From Cronobacter dublinensis subsp. dublinensis LMG 23823 (lineage in GTDB: Bacteria; Pseudomonadota; Gammaproteobacteria; Enterobacterales; Enterobacteriaceae): a DNA stretch of 64,000 nucleotides. Positions 10,366 through 17,139 of this stretch are shown one piece after another. The notes beneath the pieces were generated by a model. That model was not told the DNA's origin. It worked only from the letters and a program-made list of their open reading frames with translations, and ran no database searches. Both the position numbers and the translations under genes were made by a program. The stretch covers positions 930,001-994,000 of the forward strand of contig NZ_CP012266.1 in the NCBI RefSeq assembly GCF_001277235.1, in the 5' to 3' direction. Each line of letters starts with the position of its first letter. The stretch's first letter is position 1.

Positions 10366-10800
10366 ATGGCAAGCGTAATAGATGCCGCAAAATATATACT
10401 TGAAAAAACAGGCGAAATTACGGCCATGAAGCTACAGAAGCTCGCGTACTATAGCCAAGCATGGGCTTTAGTCTGGGATGAAGAAGAGATTTTCCCTGAA
10501 GAGTTTGAAGCATGGGCTAATGGCCCTGTTAACAAATGCCTTTATGCGAAACATAGAGGCTTGTTCAAAGTTAGCGAAGCCGTTTTTAGCGAGGGGGATA
10601 CTTCTCTTTTGAGTGCACATCAAAAAGAAACCATTGATAAAGTTCTTGATTTTTACGGTGATAAAACGGCGCAGTGGTTGAGCAACCTCACTCATAAAGA
10701 GGCTCCATGGTTAGAGGCTAGAGGAGATCTACAACCAATGGCTTCATGTTCCGAAGTGATCACTAAAGCATCAATGGCCGAATACTATTCCTCACTCTAG
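10366..10800 (+). CDS. Panacea-domain (DUF4065/SocA-like) protein, probable antitoxin
   Basis: 144 aa. The sequence begins ASVIDAAKYILEKTGEITAM, then KLQKLAYYSQAWALVW and FEAWANGPVN, the classic Panacea/DUF4065 core (about residues 3-110). Proteins with this domain are known as antitoxins able to neutralise many unrelated toxins. ATG 10366 is preferred over an upstream GTG because AAGGGGA lies 6-7 bases before it. The stop is one base from the next ATG, so the two genes are translationally coupled. Base composition is clearly lower in GC than proBA, indicating transfer. Function as antitoxin is inferred from domain and arrangement. Confidence 0.8.
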   Translation: MASVIDAAKYILEKTGEITAMKLQKLAYYSQAWALVWDEEEIFPEEFEAWANGPVNKCLYAKHRGLFKVSEAVFSEGDTSLLSAHQKETIDKVLDFYGDKTAQWLSNLTHKEAPWLEARGDLQPMASCSEVITKASMAEYYSSL

Positions 10801-10801
10801 T

Positions 10802-11419
10802 ATGACTAACAAGTTAAGCAGGCAAGAGAGAAAACAAGCTAGGACTGAAAGAAAGAAAGAAAAAGCAGTCCGGCTTGCTTCTGCCCATCGAGAAGCGATT
10901 ATCTCCAACACTCCTAAGATTGAGCGCCTGCCTGACTTGCAAAAAATACCTATCATAGGTTCAGCCTTAGGATCTCTTGAAGTTCCAAAACAACCGATAA
11001 TAAAAGTTTCTGGTTCTCGTCACGGCCTTCTAATGACTTGGTGTGCGCGTCATGCTGATTGTGATGGTCATTGGAGCTGGCGTGCAGGTGATGCTCTCCT
11101 GGAACCCAGAAAATGGACGACAGAAGAGTGGGAGGACCCCATAACTTTAAATATGAATAACTTAGAGGGGCTTGATTGGGCAGAAATACAACGTATGGTT
11201 TCTGAATCTGGGCATCTCATGCATCACGGACACGAAATAACGGAGCTATGTGATGATGCTGTCAGAAGATGGTTAGAACTTGGATATGAGCAGTTTGAGA
11301 GCATTTTTAGATTTAGGTTAGGTGCAACCAAAAGAGCTTGGGGTATTGAACTCAATGGGCATTTTTATCTAATCTGGTATGAGAGAAAACACCAAATTTA
11401 CCCAACATCTAATCAGTAA
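10802..11419 (+). CDS. Hypothetical partner of the Panacea protein, candidate toxin
   Basis: 205 aa, unrecognised. It starts one base after the Panacea gene's stop. The N-terminus (about 1-30) is strongly basic (SRQERKQARTERKKEK). The central part has Trp, Cys and His residues (TWCARHADCDGHWSWRAG). The C-terminus (about 170-205) contains RAWGIELNGHFYLIWYERKH, a pattern I associate with short phage-like or toxin-like proteins where an aromatic strand ends in a YxxxH motif. No signal peptide or membrane segment is seen, so it should act in the cytosol. Toxin role is inferred only from operon position; no catalytic family can be named. Confidence 0.6.
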   Translation: MTNKLSRQERKQARTERKKEKAVRLASAHREAIISNTPKIERLPDLQKIPIIGSALGSLEVPKQPIIKVSGSRHGLLMTWCARHADCDGHWSWRAGDALLEPRKWTTEEWEDPITLNMNNLEGLDWAEIQRMVSESGHLMHHGHEITELCDDAVRRWLELGYEQFESIFRFRLGATKRAWGIELNGHFYLIWYERKHQIYPTSNQ

Positions 11420-12062
11420 ATGCTCTTCTTTGCTGCTAAAAAGCCTATTAACTAGGTGAGAATTAATATGACGACATATATTTCGGTCTGCAAATTAAGC
11501 CTGCGAATATAACTATTTTTGCCATCGTCATATTATTGCGCTGATAACTGCTATTTGCAATCCTGCCTCAATTTTTTCTAATGCGGTTAGAGTTGCTAGT
11601 TAATAAAATATATAAATTAACCCTGCCAGCATTATGATAAATGTACTCATAAAAACATTAATACGCGCTGTGTTTTTTTTGGTGTCATCTATGCGGGAAT
11701 TATATTTATCAAATTCGTTAATCTGAAAATAGCAAAAATTAAAAAATATAAAAACACTAAGCTATGATTATTGAGTTGAAAATGGAATTGACATCGGCCT
11801 CCGTCAGATGTTTGATAATATGTCAGGATTTAAATTTAATGACAATGCTCAATATTTCTAATAAAAATATAAAGTGTTTTTAAAAGTGGTATGAAGAAAT
11901 GCGGCAGGGACAGGCAATGAGACTTGGGAACAAAAAATAGATTAACGACTGTATTATATGATGGATGCCCCGCTTTAAGGCCGGGGTTAAAAATCTTGAG
12001 AGGTGTCTATTTAATTAAGTGTTTTCTTTTCCCATTCAGATGCATTTGTTGATGTCCAATTT
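11420..12062. other. AT-rich stretch without a supportable gene
   Basis: About 640 bp of strongly AT-rich DNA with stop codons in every frame. I see no tRNA, no integrase remnant and no copy of the thrW 3' end. Composition is unlike the flanking core genome. Confidence 0.5.
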
Positions 12063-12104
12063 TTTCTATTTCCTATTTTCTATTTTCTATTTTCTATTTT
12101 CTAT
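12063..12104. repeat. Heptanucleotide tandem repeat (TTTCTAT)6
   Basis: Six consecutive 7-bp units, five exact and the second with one substitution. The array overlaps the last codons and stop of the small minus-strand gene that ends at 12087. The stop codon TAG is itself part of the repeat unit (AAATAGA on that strand), so changes in copy number should not alter that protein's end. Confidence 0.9.
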
Positions 12105-12242
12105 TTCTTTTCGCAAAGCCTCAACAACAAACTGTCCAATACTCTCGCCTTCTTTTCGCACCTTTTGCATTTCCCGCACAATTTCATGTGGTACGCAAGC
12201 AGCGAGAGTTGGAGACTTTCCATTAATCGCTTTGGTGGCCAT
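12087..12242 (-). CDS. Small ribbon-helix-helix-like protein (YlcI/YnfO-type)
   Basis: 51 aa: MATKAINGKSPTLAACVPHE, then helices VREMQKVRKEGESIGQFVVE and a basic tail. The pattern (beta-strand with VPHE, helix, GES-turn, helix ending in basic residues) matches the small YlcI/YnfO (DUF3950) proteins of cryptic prophages, which look like ribbon-helix-helix DNA binders. ATG 12242 is chosen because AGAGG lies 9 bp upstream; the ATG at 12251 abuts that site. Divergent from the next gene, as expected for a small regulator of a phage remnant. Family assignment is from pattern only. Confidence 0.6.
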   Translation of the reverse strand: MATKAINGKSPTLAACVPHEIVREMQKVRKEGESIGQFVVEALRKEIENRK

Positions 12243-12420
12243 TCTTGTCATCCTCTGATTTGAACGTTTTGTCTTTAATAACACACTTTTCAAGATTGCA
12301 GTGTTGGACACACTACGAGTAATGTTTGCCTTATCTGAGCCCACCGGCTCAATAAGCGAGACCCGAAAGTGCGCCAACACTTCCGGGCCTCTGACCACAA
12401 ACGTTAATAGGACTAACGCT

Positions 12421-12990
12421 ATGGCTAACGTCAATAGTAACACACCCGCACGCCCTGAAAATGAGGGCCATAATCTCAATCTGAACGCTCCCGCCACGCC
12501 GATGCCGCCGTCGGCGCATTCCAGAATGTTGAGCCTGCATACGCTGTGCGAAGGGCCGATCACGGCGGAAATGGATTTCTTCACGCTCGCCACGCTGTGT
12601 GAAGAGACGGTCTGTGAGCTGATTGAATGCGAAGACACGACGCTGTTTCTGGCGCTGGCCGGGAGACTGGCGCTGATGCTGGAATCCCTCGCGGCCGCGC
12701 TCGACAGACCGGTGCCAGCGCATCTGTTTGCTTCACTGACGGCCGAGTCGCTCCCTTCAGAGGTGCCGTTCTGCATCGGCAGCGACGCGCAGATGCTGAG
12801 CCGCTACTGTCAGGCGCTGAATATGGCGCTCATCAGCCGCGCGCTCGCCCAGGAAACCGCGAAACCTCTTACCGGGCTGTTGTTCGATCTCGTTCATCAT
12901 CTGGGGGAATTTGTGAGAGCGCCCTGTTTTGTGCGCACCGGAGAGGGCTATGAAGACTGTGCCGGGCAACCTGCCGGGCCGCTGAACTGA
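12421..12990 (+). CDS. Phage/satellite-type hypothetical protein
   Basis: 189 aa, function unknown. The N-terminal 30 residues are Asn/Pro-rich and probably disordered. From about residue 35 it is helical and Leu/Ala-rich (LHTLCEGPITAEMDFFTLAT, LFLALAGRLALMLESLAAAL). ATG 12421 follows AGGA at 8 bp. Upstream, the same frame continues through a leader (SEPTGSISETRKCANTSGP) that I remember from P4-like satellite and cryptic prophage regions; this suggests a phage-derived leader rather than protein. GC content is near the host's, unlike the AT-rich DNA just before. No signal or membrane segment. Confidence 0.6.
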   Translation: MANVNSNTPARPENEGHNLNLNAPATPMPPSAHSRMLSLHTLCEGPITAEMDFFTLATLCEETVCELIECEDTTLFLALAGRLALMLESLAAALDRPVPAHLFASLTAESLPSEVPFCIGSDAQMLSRYCQALNMALISRALAQETAKPLTGLLFDLVHHLGEFVRAPCFVRTGEGYEDCAGQPAGPLN

Positions 12991-12993
12991 CAA

Positions 12994-13021
12994 AAAGGCC
13001 GGGGGTTCCCGGCCTTTCTTT
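12994..13021 (+). terminator. Rho-independent terminator
   Basis: Perfect 10-bp stem AAAGGCCGGG / CCCGGCCTTT with loop GGTT, followed by CTTT. It lies right after the stop at 12990. Confidence 0.85.
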
Positions 13022-13071
13022 ATCTGGCGCGCCAGTACAATGCAATAATCAGAAAGGGATTAAAAAACCTT

Positions 13072-13581
13072 TTATTCCAGGCTCGTTATGTGAAGCATCT
13101 GTATTTCTTTAATACGCTGTCTGTTCATATTGATGTTACAGGCCGTGGCGGCATTTCCCAGGTAGTGCGTGCTCGCTGCTTCTGCCACTGCAACGCCGCA
13201 ATAATCATCACGATATTTGAGCCATTCGGCCTGGCTTCTTTTGAATAATTCAATCATCCGTTTTTTGCGGTCCTCATCGCCCATCCACCATTTAGTGTAA
13301 TCAAAGTTCTCCATCTCCTTAAGCTTGTCCGCGTAAGCTTTATTGAGTGCCCTGGTGGATTTATCATCAATGTCGCCTAAGCATTCGCTGTTCTCATCGC
13401 CATATTGTTCTTCGCAGGCTTTCACTTCATCGTTTCGCGTTACGTTTGTTGTTTGAACTGCCAGCGAAGCGTGGCTGACCAGCAACACAGAAATGATAAA
13501 AACGATTTTTTTTATTGCAGTAAATCTCTTACGTTGAGTCTTTAACCTGAATCCTGAATCCTGAATCCTGAATACCGCCAT
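13072..13581 (-). CDS. LprI-family (DUF1311) lysozyme-inhibitor-like protein, altered start
   Basis: 169 codons from ATG 13581. The mature part (from about residue 42) has four Cys in the LprI pattern C-x11-ECL ... YRDDYC ... TAC, plus YTKWWMGDEDRKKRM shared with the paralogue at 13673-14116. The natural signal-peptide start equivalent to MKKIAF in that paralogue is ATA here (ATAAAAAAAATC), so the ancestral ATG is lost. The only in-frame ATG is upstream, at 13581, and four copies of a 7-bp repeat lie between it and the hydrophobic core IVFIISVLLVSHASLA. Translation therefore depends on repeat number. LprI proteins inhibit lysozyme in the envelope; here an immunity role is likely. It may be non-functional. 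Confidence 0.65.
   Translation of the reverse strand: MAVFRIQDSGFRLKTQRKRFTAIKKIVFIISVLLVSHASLAVQTTNVTRNDEVKACEEQYGDENSECLGDIDDKSTRALNKAYADKLKEMENFDYTKWWMGDEDRKKRMIELFKRSQAEWLKYRDDYCGVAVAEAASTHYLGNAATACNINMNRQRIKEIQMLHITSLE
13546..13573. repeat. Heptanucleotide tandem repeat (CCTGAAT)4 in a coding start region
   Basis: Four perfect 7-bp units. On the minus strand they read ATTCAGG and lie directly after an ATG in the 5' end of the LprI-like gene. Seven is not a multiple of three, so each gain or loss shifts the frame. Confidence 0.92.
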
Positions 13582-13672
13582 TTTACGCGCGTAGCCGCCA
13601 TTAACCGGTGTCTCTTTAGGATAAAAATCTTGTTACCCTGCCAGACGCGTTGCCACTGGTAGCCAGGGTTCT

Positions 13673-14116
13673 TCACCTGGTCGTCTCAACCACGATTAGC
13701 TGTATCTCTTTAATGCGCCGTTTGTTCATATTGATGTTACAACCTACCGACGCCGCACCGAGAAAGTGAGTACCCTGCGCTGCGGTAGTCGCTACGTCGC
13801 AATAACCGTCCCGGTAGGTCAGCCAGTCACGCTGACTTTTGCGAAAGGCCTCAATCATCCTTTTTTTACGGTCTTCATCGCCCATCCACCATTTAGTGTA
13901 ATCAACACGCTCCAGCGATTTGAGCTTCGTCTCATACGCCTTTTTAAGTTCGGCTTCGGTTTTATCGTTTAGATCTTCCAGACATTCGCTGCTGAATTCG
14001 TAATACTTATCCAGGCACTGGTCGACGGCGTTATCCGCGGTAATGTCTTTTTCATCTGCCGCCAGCGAAGCGTAGCTGACCAGCAGCAAAGAAATGATAA
14101 AGGCTATTTTTTTCAT
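13673..14116 (-). CDS. LprI-family (DUF1311) lysozyme-inhibitor-like protein
   Basis: 147 aa with signal peptide MKKIAFIISLLLVSYASLA, cleaved before ADEKD, so periplasmic. Four Cys (QCLDKYYEFSSECL, YRDGYC, VGC) and YTKWWMGDEDRKKRM define the family. ATG 14116 follows AAGGGA. It is the intact counterpart of the gene at 13072-13581 on the same strand, probably a tandem duplication. LprI-type proteins block lysozyme; beside the muramidase-like gene at 19.7-20.6 kb, immunity to a peptidoglycan-cutting toxin is a reasonable inference. No toxin gene is directly adjacent to this copy. Confidence 0.82.
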   Translation of the reverse strand: MKKIAFIISLLLVSYASLAADEKDITADNAVDQCLDKYYEFSSECLEDLNDKTEAELKKAYETKLKSLERVDYTKWWMGDEDRKKRMIEAFRKSQRDWLTYRDGYCDVATTAAQGTHFLGAASVGCNINMNKRRIKEIQLIVVETTR

Positions 14117-14468
14117 TACAGTAAATCCCTTACTTTTAGCATTTTTCCTTTAATGTGAGCGAACCACTTTTCTGCTACAAATGAAAAGATGAGTCACGCT
14201 CTTTCATCTCTACGATAGTTTCCCCACAAGCAGTCTTAAAAGCAATGCGTAATTTCATATGACAAGATGTTGTGAAAATGATTACTGGCAAGGCCCTTTT
14301 TCCTTAATAACAGATCTTGTTACGTGTTCGTCTGAAGCAAATTCTGAAATGTTATTTTTTCAAAAAATTTAAAAGAAAAGGCATTTATTATAAGTTCAGC
14401 TCTTCATGATGATGAAAGGAATGCTGTAAGCGATATGCCAAGGCAGCGCGTTATAAAAGGTATTTGCC
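14117..14468. other. Intergenic region with no supportable gene
   Basis: About 350 bp of AT-rich spacer between divergent genes. It should hold both promoters; no clear binding-site pair or RNA gene is visible. Confidence 0.4.
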
Positions 14469-15029
14469 ATGAAAAAGGAAAATCAAAGTATTCAGGAAGG
14501 GAAGTTACGTCTCATAACGGGGGGAGAGATAGCAATGGCCAAAAAGGTTTATGGTAATGCTATTACCTGGCCCAGGGTCTGGATACATTATGACAGCTAT
14601 CTCCCTTTCGGTTTGCAAAATAAATTTACGGCAATGGCACCGAATGGCGAGATTTGGTTCAGAGAGCCATTTTACCGGGCGGATTATTCCGTTCCTCAGG
14701 TCGATACACTACTGAAGCATACATTCATCCATGAACTAGCACATGTGTGGCAACGTGAACATGGTATGTGGGTCAGAATGCGAGGGTTATTTAGCTGGGC
14801 TGCTGATTATCATTACCGGTTGGATAGAAGCACATTGGTCGAGTATAGTCTTGAACAACAAGCTTCCATTATCGCTGATTACTGGCTACTCATTGTTAAA
14901 GGTTTTGGTGAATGGAACTTTCAGCGACAGAATATTCCGGGGCGATTTTGCAAATATCGTGGGCTTGACAGGCCACAAGATCTTATCGGCTTGTACGAAA
15001 AAATCATTTACGGAAGAAAGCGCTCATGA
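14469..15029 (+). CDS. Vgr/Rhs-related zinc-metalloprotease-like protein, putative T6SS-associated effector
   Basis: 186 aa. HELAH at residues 88-92 is a zincin HExxH-type motif; a Glu in EQQASIIADYWL (about residue 129) may be the third ligand. RLITGGEIAMAKKVYG, WPRVWIHYDSYLPFGLQ and MRGLFSWAADYHYRL are the hallmark segments of the family usually annotated as Vgr-related or type IV secretion protein Rhs in enterobacteria. No signal peptide, consistent with delivery by another machine. The stop overlaps the next ATG (ATGA), coupling it to a lipoprotein as in effector/immunity pairs. Substrate unknown; metalloprotease activity is inferred from the motif. Confidence 0.75.
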   Translation: MKKENQSIQEGKLRLITGGEIAMAKKVYGNAITWPRVWIHYDSYLPFGLQNKFTAMAPNGEIWFREPFYRADYSVPQVDTLLKHTFIHELAHVWQREHGMWVRMRGLFSWAADYHYRLDRSTLVEYSLEQQASIIADYWLLIVKGFGEWNFQRQNIPGRFCKYRGLDRPQDLIGLYEKIIYGRKRS

Positions 15030-15400
15030 TTCGTTTAAGCCTCTGTACATCGGTACTGTTCTTTATGCTGGCAGGCTGTGTCACATTACCGCCGAGGCTT
15101 GCGGCCAGCGTGACAGCAGTCAGTGGCAATATCTGCATCCGCGTGCCGGCACAACAGGGCGAAAGGCTCGACTGGATGGAAATCATGGAAAGCGCCAGGC
15201 CCTCCAGCACTATTATTCATTATGACGTTGCTCACCCGGTTTGGGTTGCCGACGTGGAGTGTTTACCCGTTAAAGGGTTTCACTTCGTTGCAGGAAAATC
15301 TTATACAGTGCTGATTGCGACCGTTATCAACGCGAAAGACGCGCGTCAGTACCAATCAACATTTACAACGGGGCAAGGGCTGGCTGTCATTCAGGAATAA
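15026..15400 (+). CDS. Periplasmic lipoprotein, putative immunity protein
   Basis: 124 aa with a lipoprotein signal: hydrophobic start and lipobox LAGC with lipidated Cys18. The mature part is mostly beta-like with no catalytic motif. It overlaps the upstream zinc-protease-like gene by four bases. Enterobacterial genomes commonly pair that family with a small lipoprotein annotated as putative T6SS immunity lipoprotein. Location in the envelope suggests that the toxin acts in the periplasm. Role is inferred from pairing. Confidence 0.75.
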   Translation: MIRLSLCTSVLFFMLAGCVTLPPRLAASVTAVSGNICIRVPAQQGERLDWMEIMESARPSSTIIHYDVAHPVWVADVECLPVKGFHFVAGKSYTVLIATVINAKDARQYQSTFTTGQGLAVIQE

Positions 15401-15406
15401 TCGAAC

Positions 15407-15505
15407 ATGCAGGCGCTATATAACACGTTGAAGCAACGTGACGGCAAACCGCACGGCCTGGCATAGTATACAACCCGATAAGTGCTGGAAGGCCTGCAAC
15501 AGTGA
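15407..15505 (+). pseudogene. Relic of a short reading frame upstream of a small gene
   Basis: From ATG 15407 the frame reads MQALYNTLKQRDGKPHGLA, stop, YTTR, stop, VLEGLQQ, stop. Two in-frame stops (TAG 15464-15466, TAA 15479-15481) interrupt it, and its final TGA overlaps the GTG start of the following gene (GTGA). It looks like the decayed 3' end of a larger protein whose downstream partner survived. The identity of the ancestor cannot be told. Confidence 0.4.
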
Positions 15506-15783
15506 TCATTAAATACGAAGCCCTGCGCATCGCAAAAGCCTGTGCGAAACAGTATCGCTTAAGCTGGAATGAGAAAAACCTGGCGGTAACGAAAGGCCGG
15601 CTTGATGAAACACTCTGTTTTATTGTGTCGACGCTCGACGACGGTATGGCAGAAACCGGTGCCTGGATGGATTTTGTCTTTTCTACGCCGGTGCGGTTTT
15701 ATATCGATGCGTTAAACGGCACGTTTTTGGGGTATGAAGCAGGCAACCGCGGCGTGAACCGGGTCAGGCCTGCGTCATCTTAA
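15502..15783 (+). CDS. Small hypothetical protein, possible orphan immunity
   Basis: 93 aa starting at GTG 15502 (IIKYEALRIAKACAKQYRLS). Alpha-plus-beta appearance; conserved-looking aromatic and acidic residues in GAWMDFVFSTPVRFYIDA, no signal peptide or membrane helix. GGAAGG lies about 9 bases upstream. Its start overlaps the stop of a decayed frame, the arrangement typical of a toxin followed by its immunity gene. No family recognised; the role is a guess from context. Confidence 0.55.
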   Translation: MIIKYEALRIAKACAKQYRLSWNEKNLAVTKGRLDETLCFIVSTLDDGMAETGAWMDFVFSTPVRFYIDALNGTFLGYEAGNRGVNRVRPASS

Positions 15784-15792
15784 GTCCAGTAG

Positions 15793-17022
15793 TTACCCCG
15801 CCGCCAGCAAACAGATCTTCAGCGCCACGTGATACGACGCCTCAAACGATTTCACCGGCAGAAACTCAAACCGTGAATGGAAGTTATGCGCGCCGGTAAA
15901 GAAATTCGGCGTTAATAATCCCTTCGCGGAGAGCGCCGCGCCGTCGGTGCCGCCGCGCATCGGGATGGTTTTCGGTTGTATATCGAGCGCCTCCAGCGCC
16001 TGATAAATCAGGTCAATCGGTCGGCGGTCATCGCCAATCGCGTTGCTGATATTGCTGTAAACGTCGCTGATGGTGATGTCCACTTTCGCGGTCGGGTGCG
16101 CGGCGGCGATGTTCTGCGCCACGTCATGCAGCTGCTGTTTACGGCGCTCAAAAGCCTGAAGGTCGAAATCGCGGATGCTGGCGTTCAGCGTCGCGCTGTT
16201 CTGGCTCGCCTGCATACCGTTAAACCACACATAGCCTTCACGCCCGGCGGTGTGCTCCGGCGTCTCCTGGCGGTCGAAGTGGCTGATAAAATCGGTCGCC
16301 ATCAGCAGCGGGTTCACCAGCACGCCTTTCGAGGCCATCGGGTGCGCCGTCACGCCGGTAAAGCGGATCTCCGCCTGCGCCGCGTTAAAGTTCTCATACA
16401 CCACTTCGCCCAGCTCGCAGCAGTCGATGGTATAGGCGAAATCTACGTCAAAGCGTGCAAGATCCAGCGCCTTCGCGCCCCGCAGGCCAATCTCTTCATC
16501 CGGCACAAACGCCACCACGATATCGCCGTGACGCATCTGCGGCGTCAGGTTCTCCAGCAGCGTCATTACCACCGTCACCGCTGCTTTATTGTCCGCGCCG
16601 AGCACGCTGGTACCGTCGCTGAAAATAATCTCTTCGTTCGGGTAGGCTTTTATTTCCGGACGCTCGTTCACCCGCAGCCAGATATCTTCTTTCGCGTTCA
16701 GACAGAGATCTTCACCGGTAAACGTGAGGATTTGTGGATGAATCTCCGGCGACAGTCCGACGTCCACGGTGTCGGTATGGGTGATAAAACCGATGCGCGG
16801 CGCGCCCGGCACCGTGCCCTTTTTCACCGCGGTAACGGTCGCGTGCTCATCAATAATAATTTGTTCCAGGCCCAGGGTTTGCAGCTCTTCGGCGAGGGCA
16901 CGGGCCATCTCATGCTGGCCTGGCGTGCTGGGCAGGGTAGTGGCGGACGCATCACTCTGGCTGGTGATTGCCAGGTAGCGAAAAAAGCGACGGGTTAATT
17001 GACTGCCGAGCGGTGATGGCAT
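15793..17022 (-). CDS. Peptidase T-like tripeptide aminopeptidase (M20B)
   Basis: 409 aa. PepT family members release the N-terminal residue of tripeptides in the cytosol. Zinc-site blocks are visible: THTDTVDVG, VLGADNKAAVT, VPDEEIGLRGAK and the late GAHNFHSRFEF. It resembles E. coli PepT clearly but not closely, so it is probably a paralogue rather than the main pepT. ATG 17022 is chosen because AAGGA precedes it and MPSPLGSQLTRRFFRYLAI fits the family start; an in-frame extension far upstream is not protein-like. Divergent from the DppA-like gene, suggesting shared peptide use. Confidence 0.85.
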   Translation of the reverse strand: MPSPLGSQLTRRFFRYLAITSQSDASATTLPSTPGQHEMARALAEELQTLGLEQIIIDEHATVTAVKKGTVPGAPRIGFITHTDTVDVGLSPEIHPQILTFTGEDLCLNAKEDIWLRVNERPEIKAYPNEEIIFSDGTSVLGADNKAAVTVVMTLLENLTPQMRHGDIVVAFVPDEEIGLRGAKALDLARFDVDFAYTIDCCELGEVVYENFNAAQAEIRFTGVTAHPMASKGVLVNPLLMATDFISHFDRQETPEHTAGREGYVWFNGMQASQNSATLNASIRDFDLQAFERRKQQLHDVAQNIAAAHPTAKVDITISDVYSNISNAIGDDRRPIDLIYQALEALDIQPKTIPMRGGTDGAALSAKGLLTPNFFTGAHNFHSRFEFLPVKSFEASYHVALKICLLAAG

Positions 17023-17139
17023 GGTGGATCCTTCTTTATTTGTGTTATCAGGTGTTTGCGTTGTGCTTTTAATGTTATTGATGAAGTGACGAAGAATCAG
17101 ACTCCTTTGGCACGAAATAAAAAACATAAAGGAATTACG

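Noticed and set aside
10194..15800. Direct repeat of the thrW 3' end as an att site
   Set aside because: I looked for another copy of the terminal tRNA sequence by eye and found none; no integrase gene is present either.
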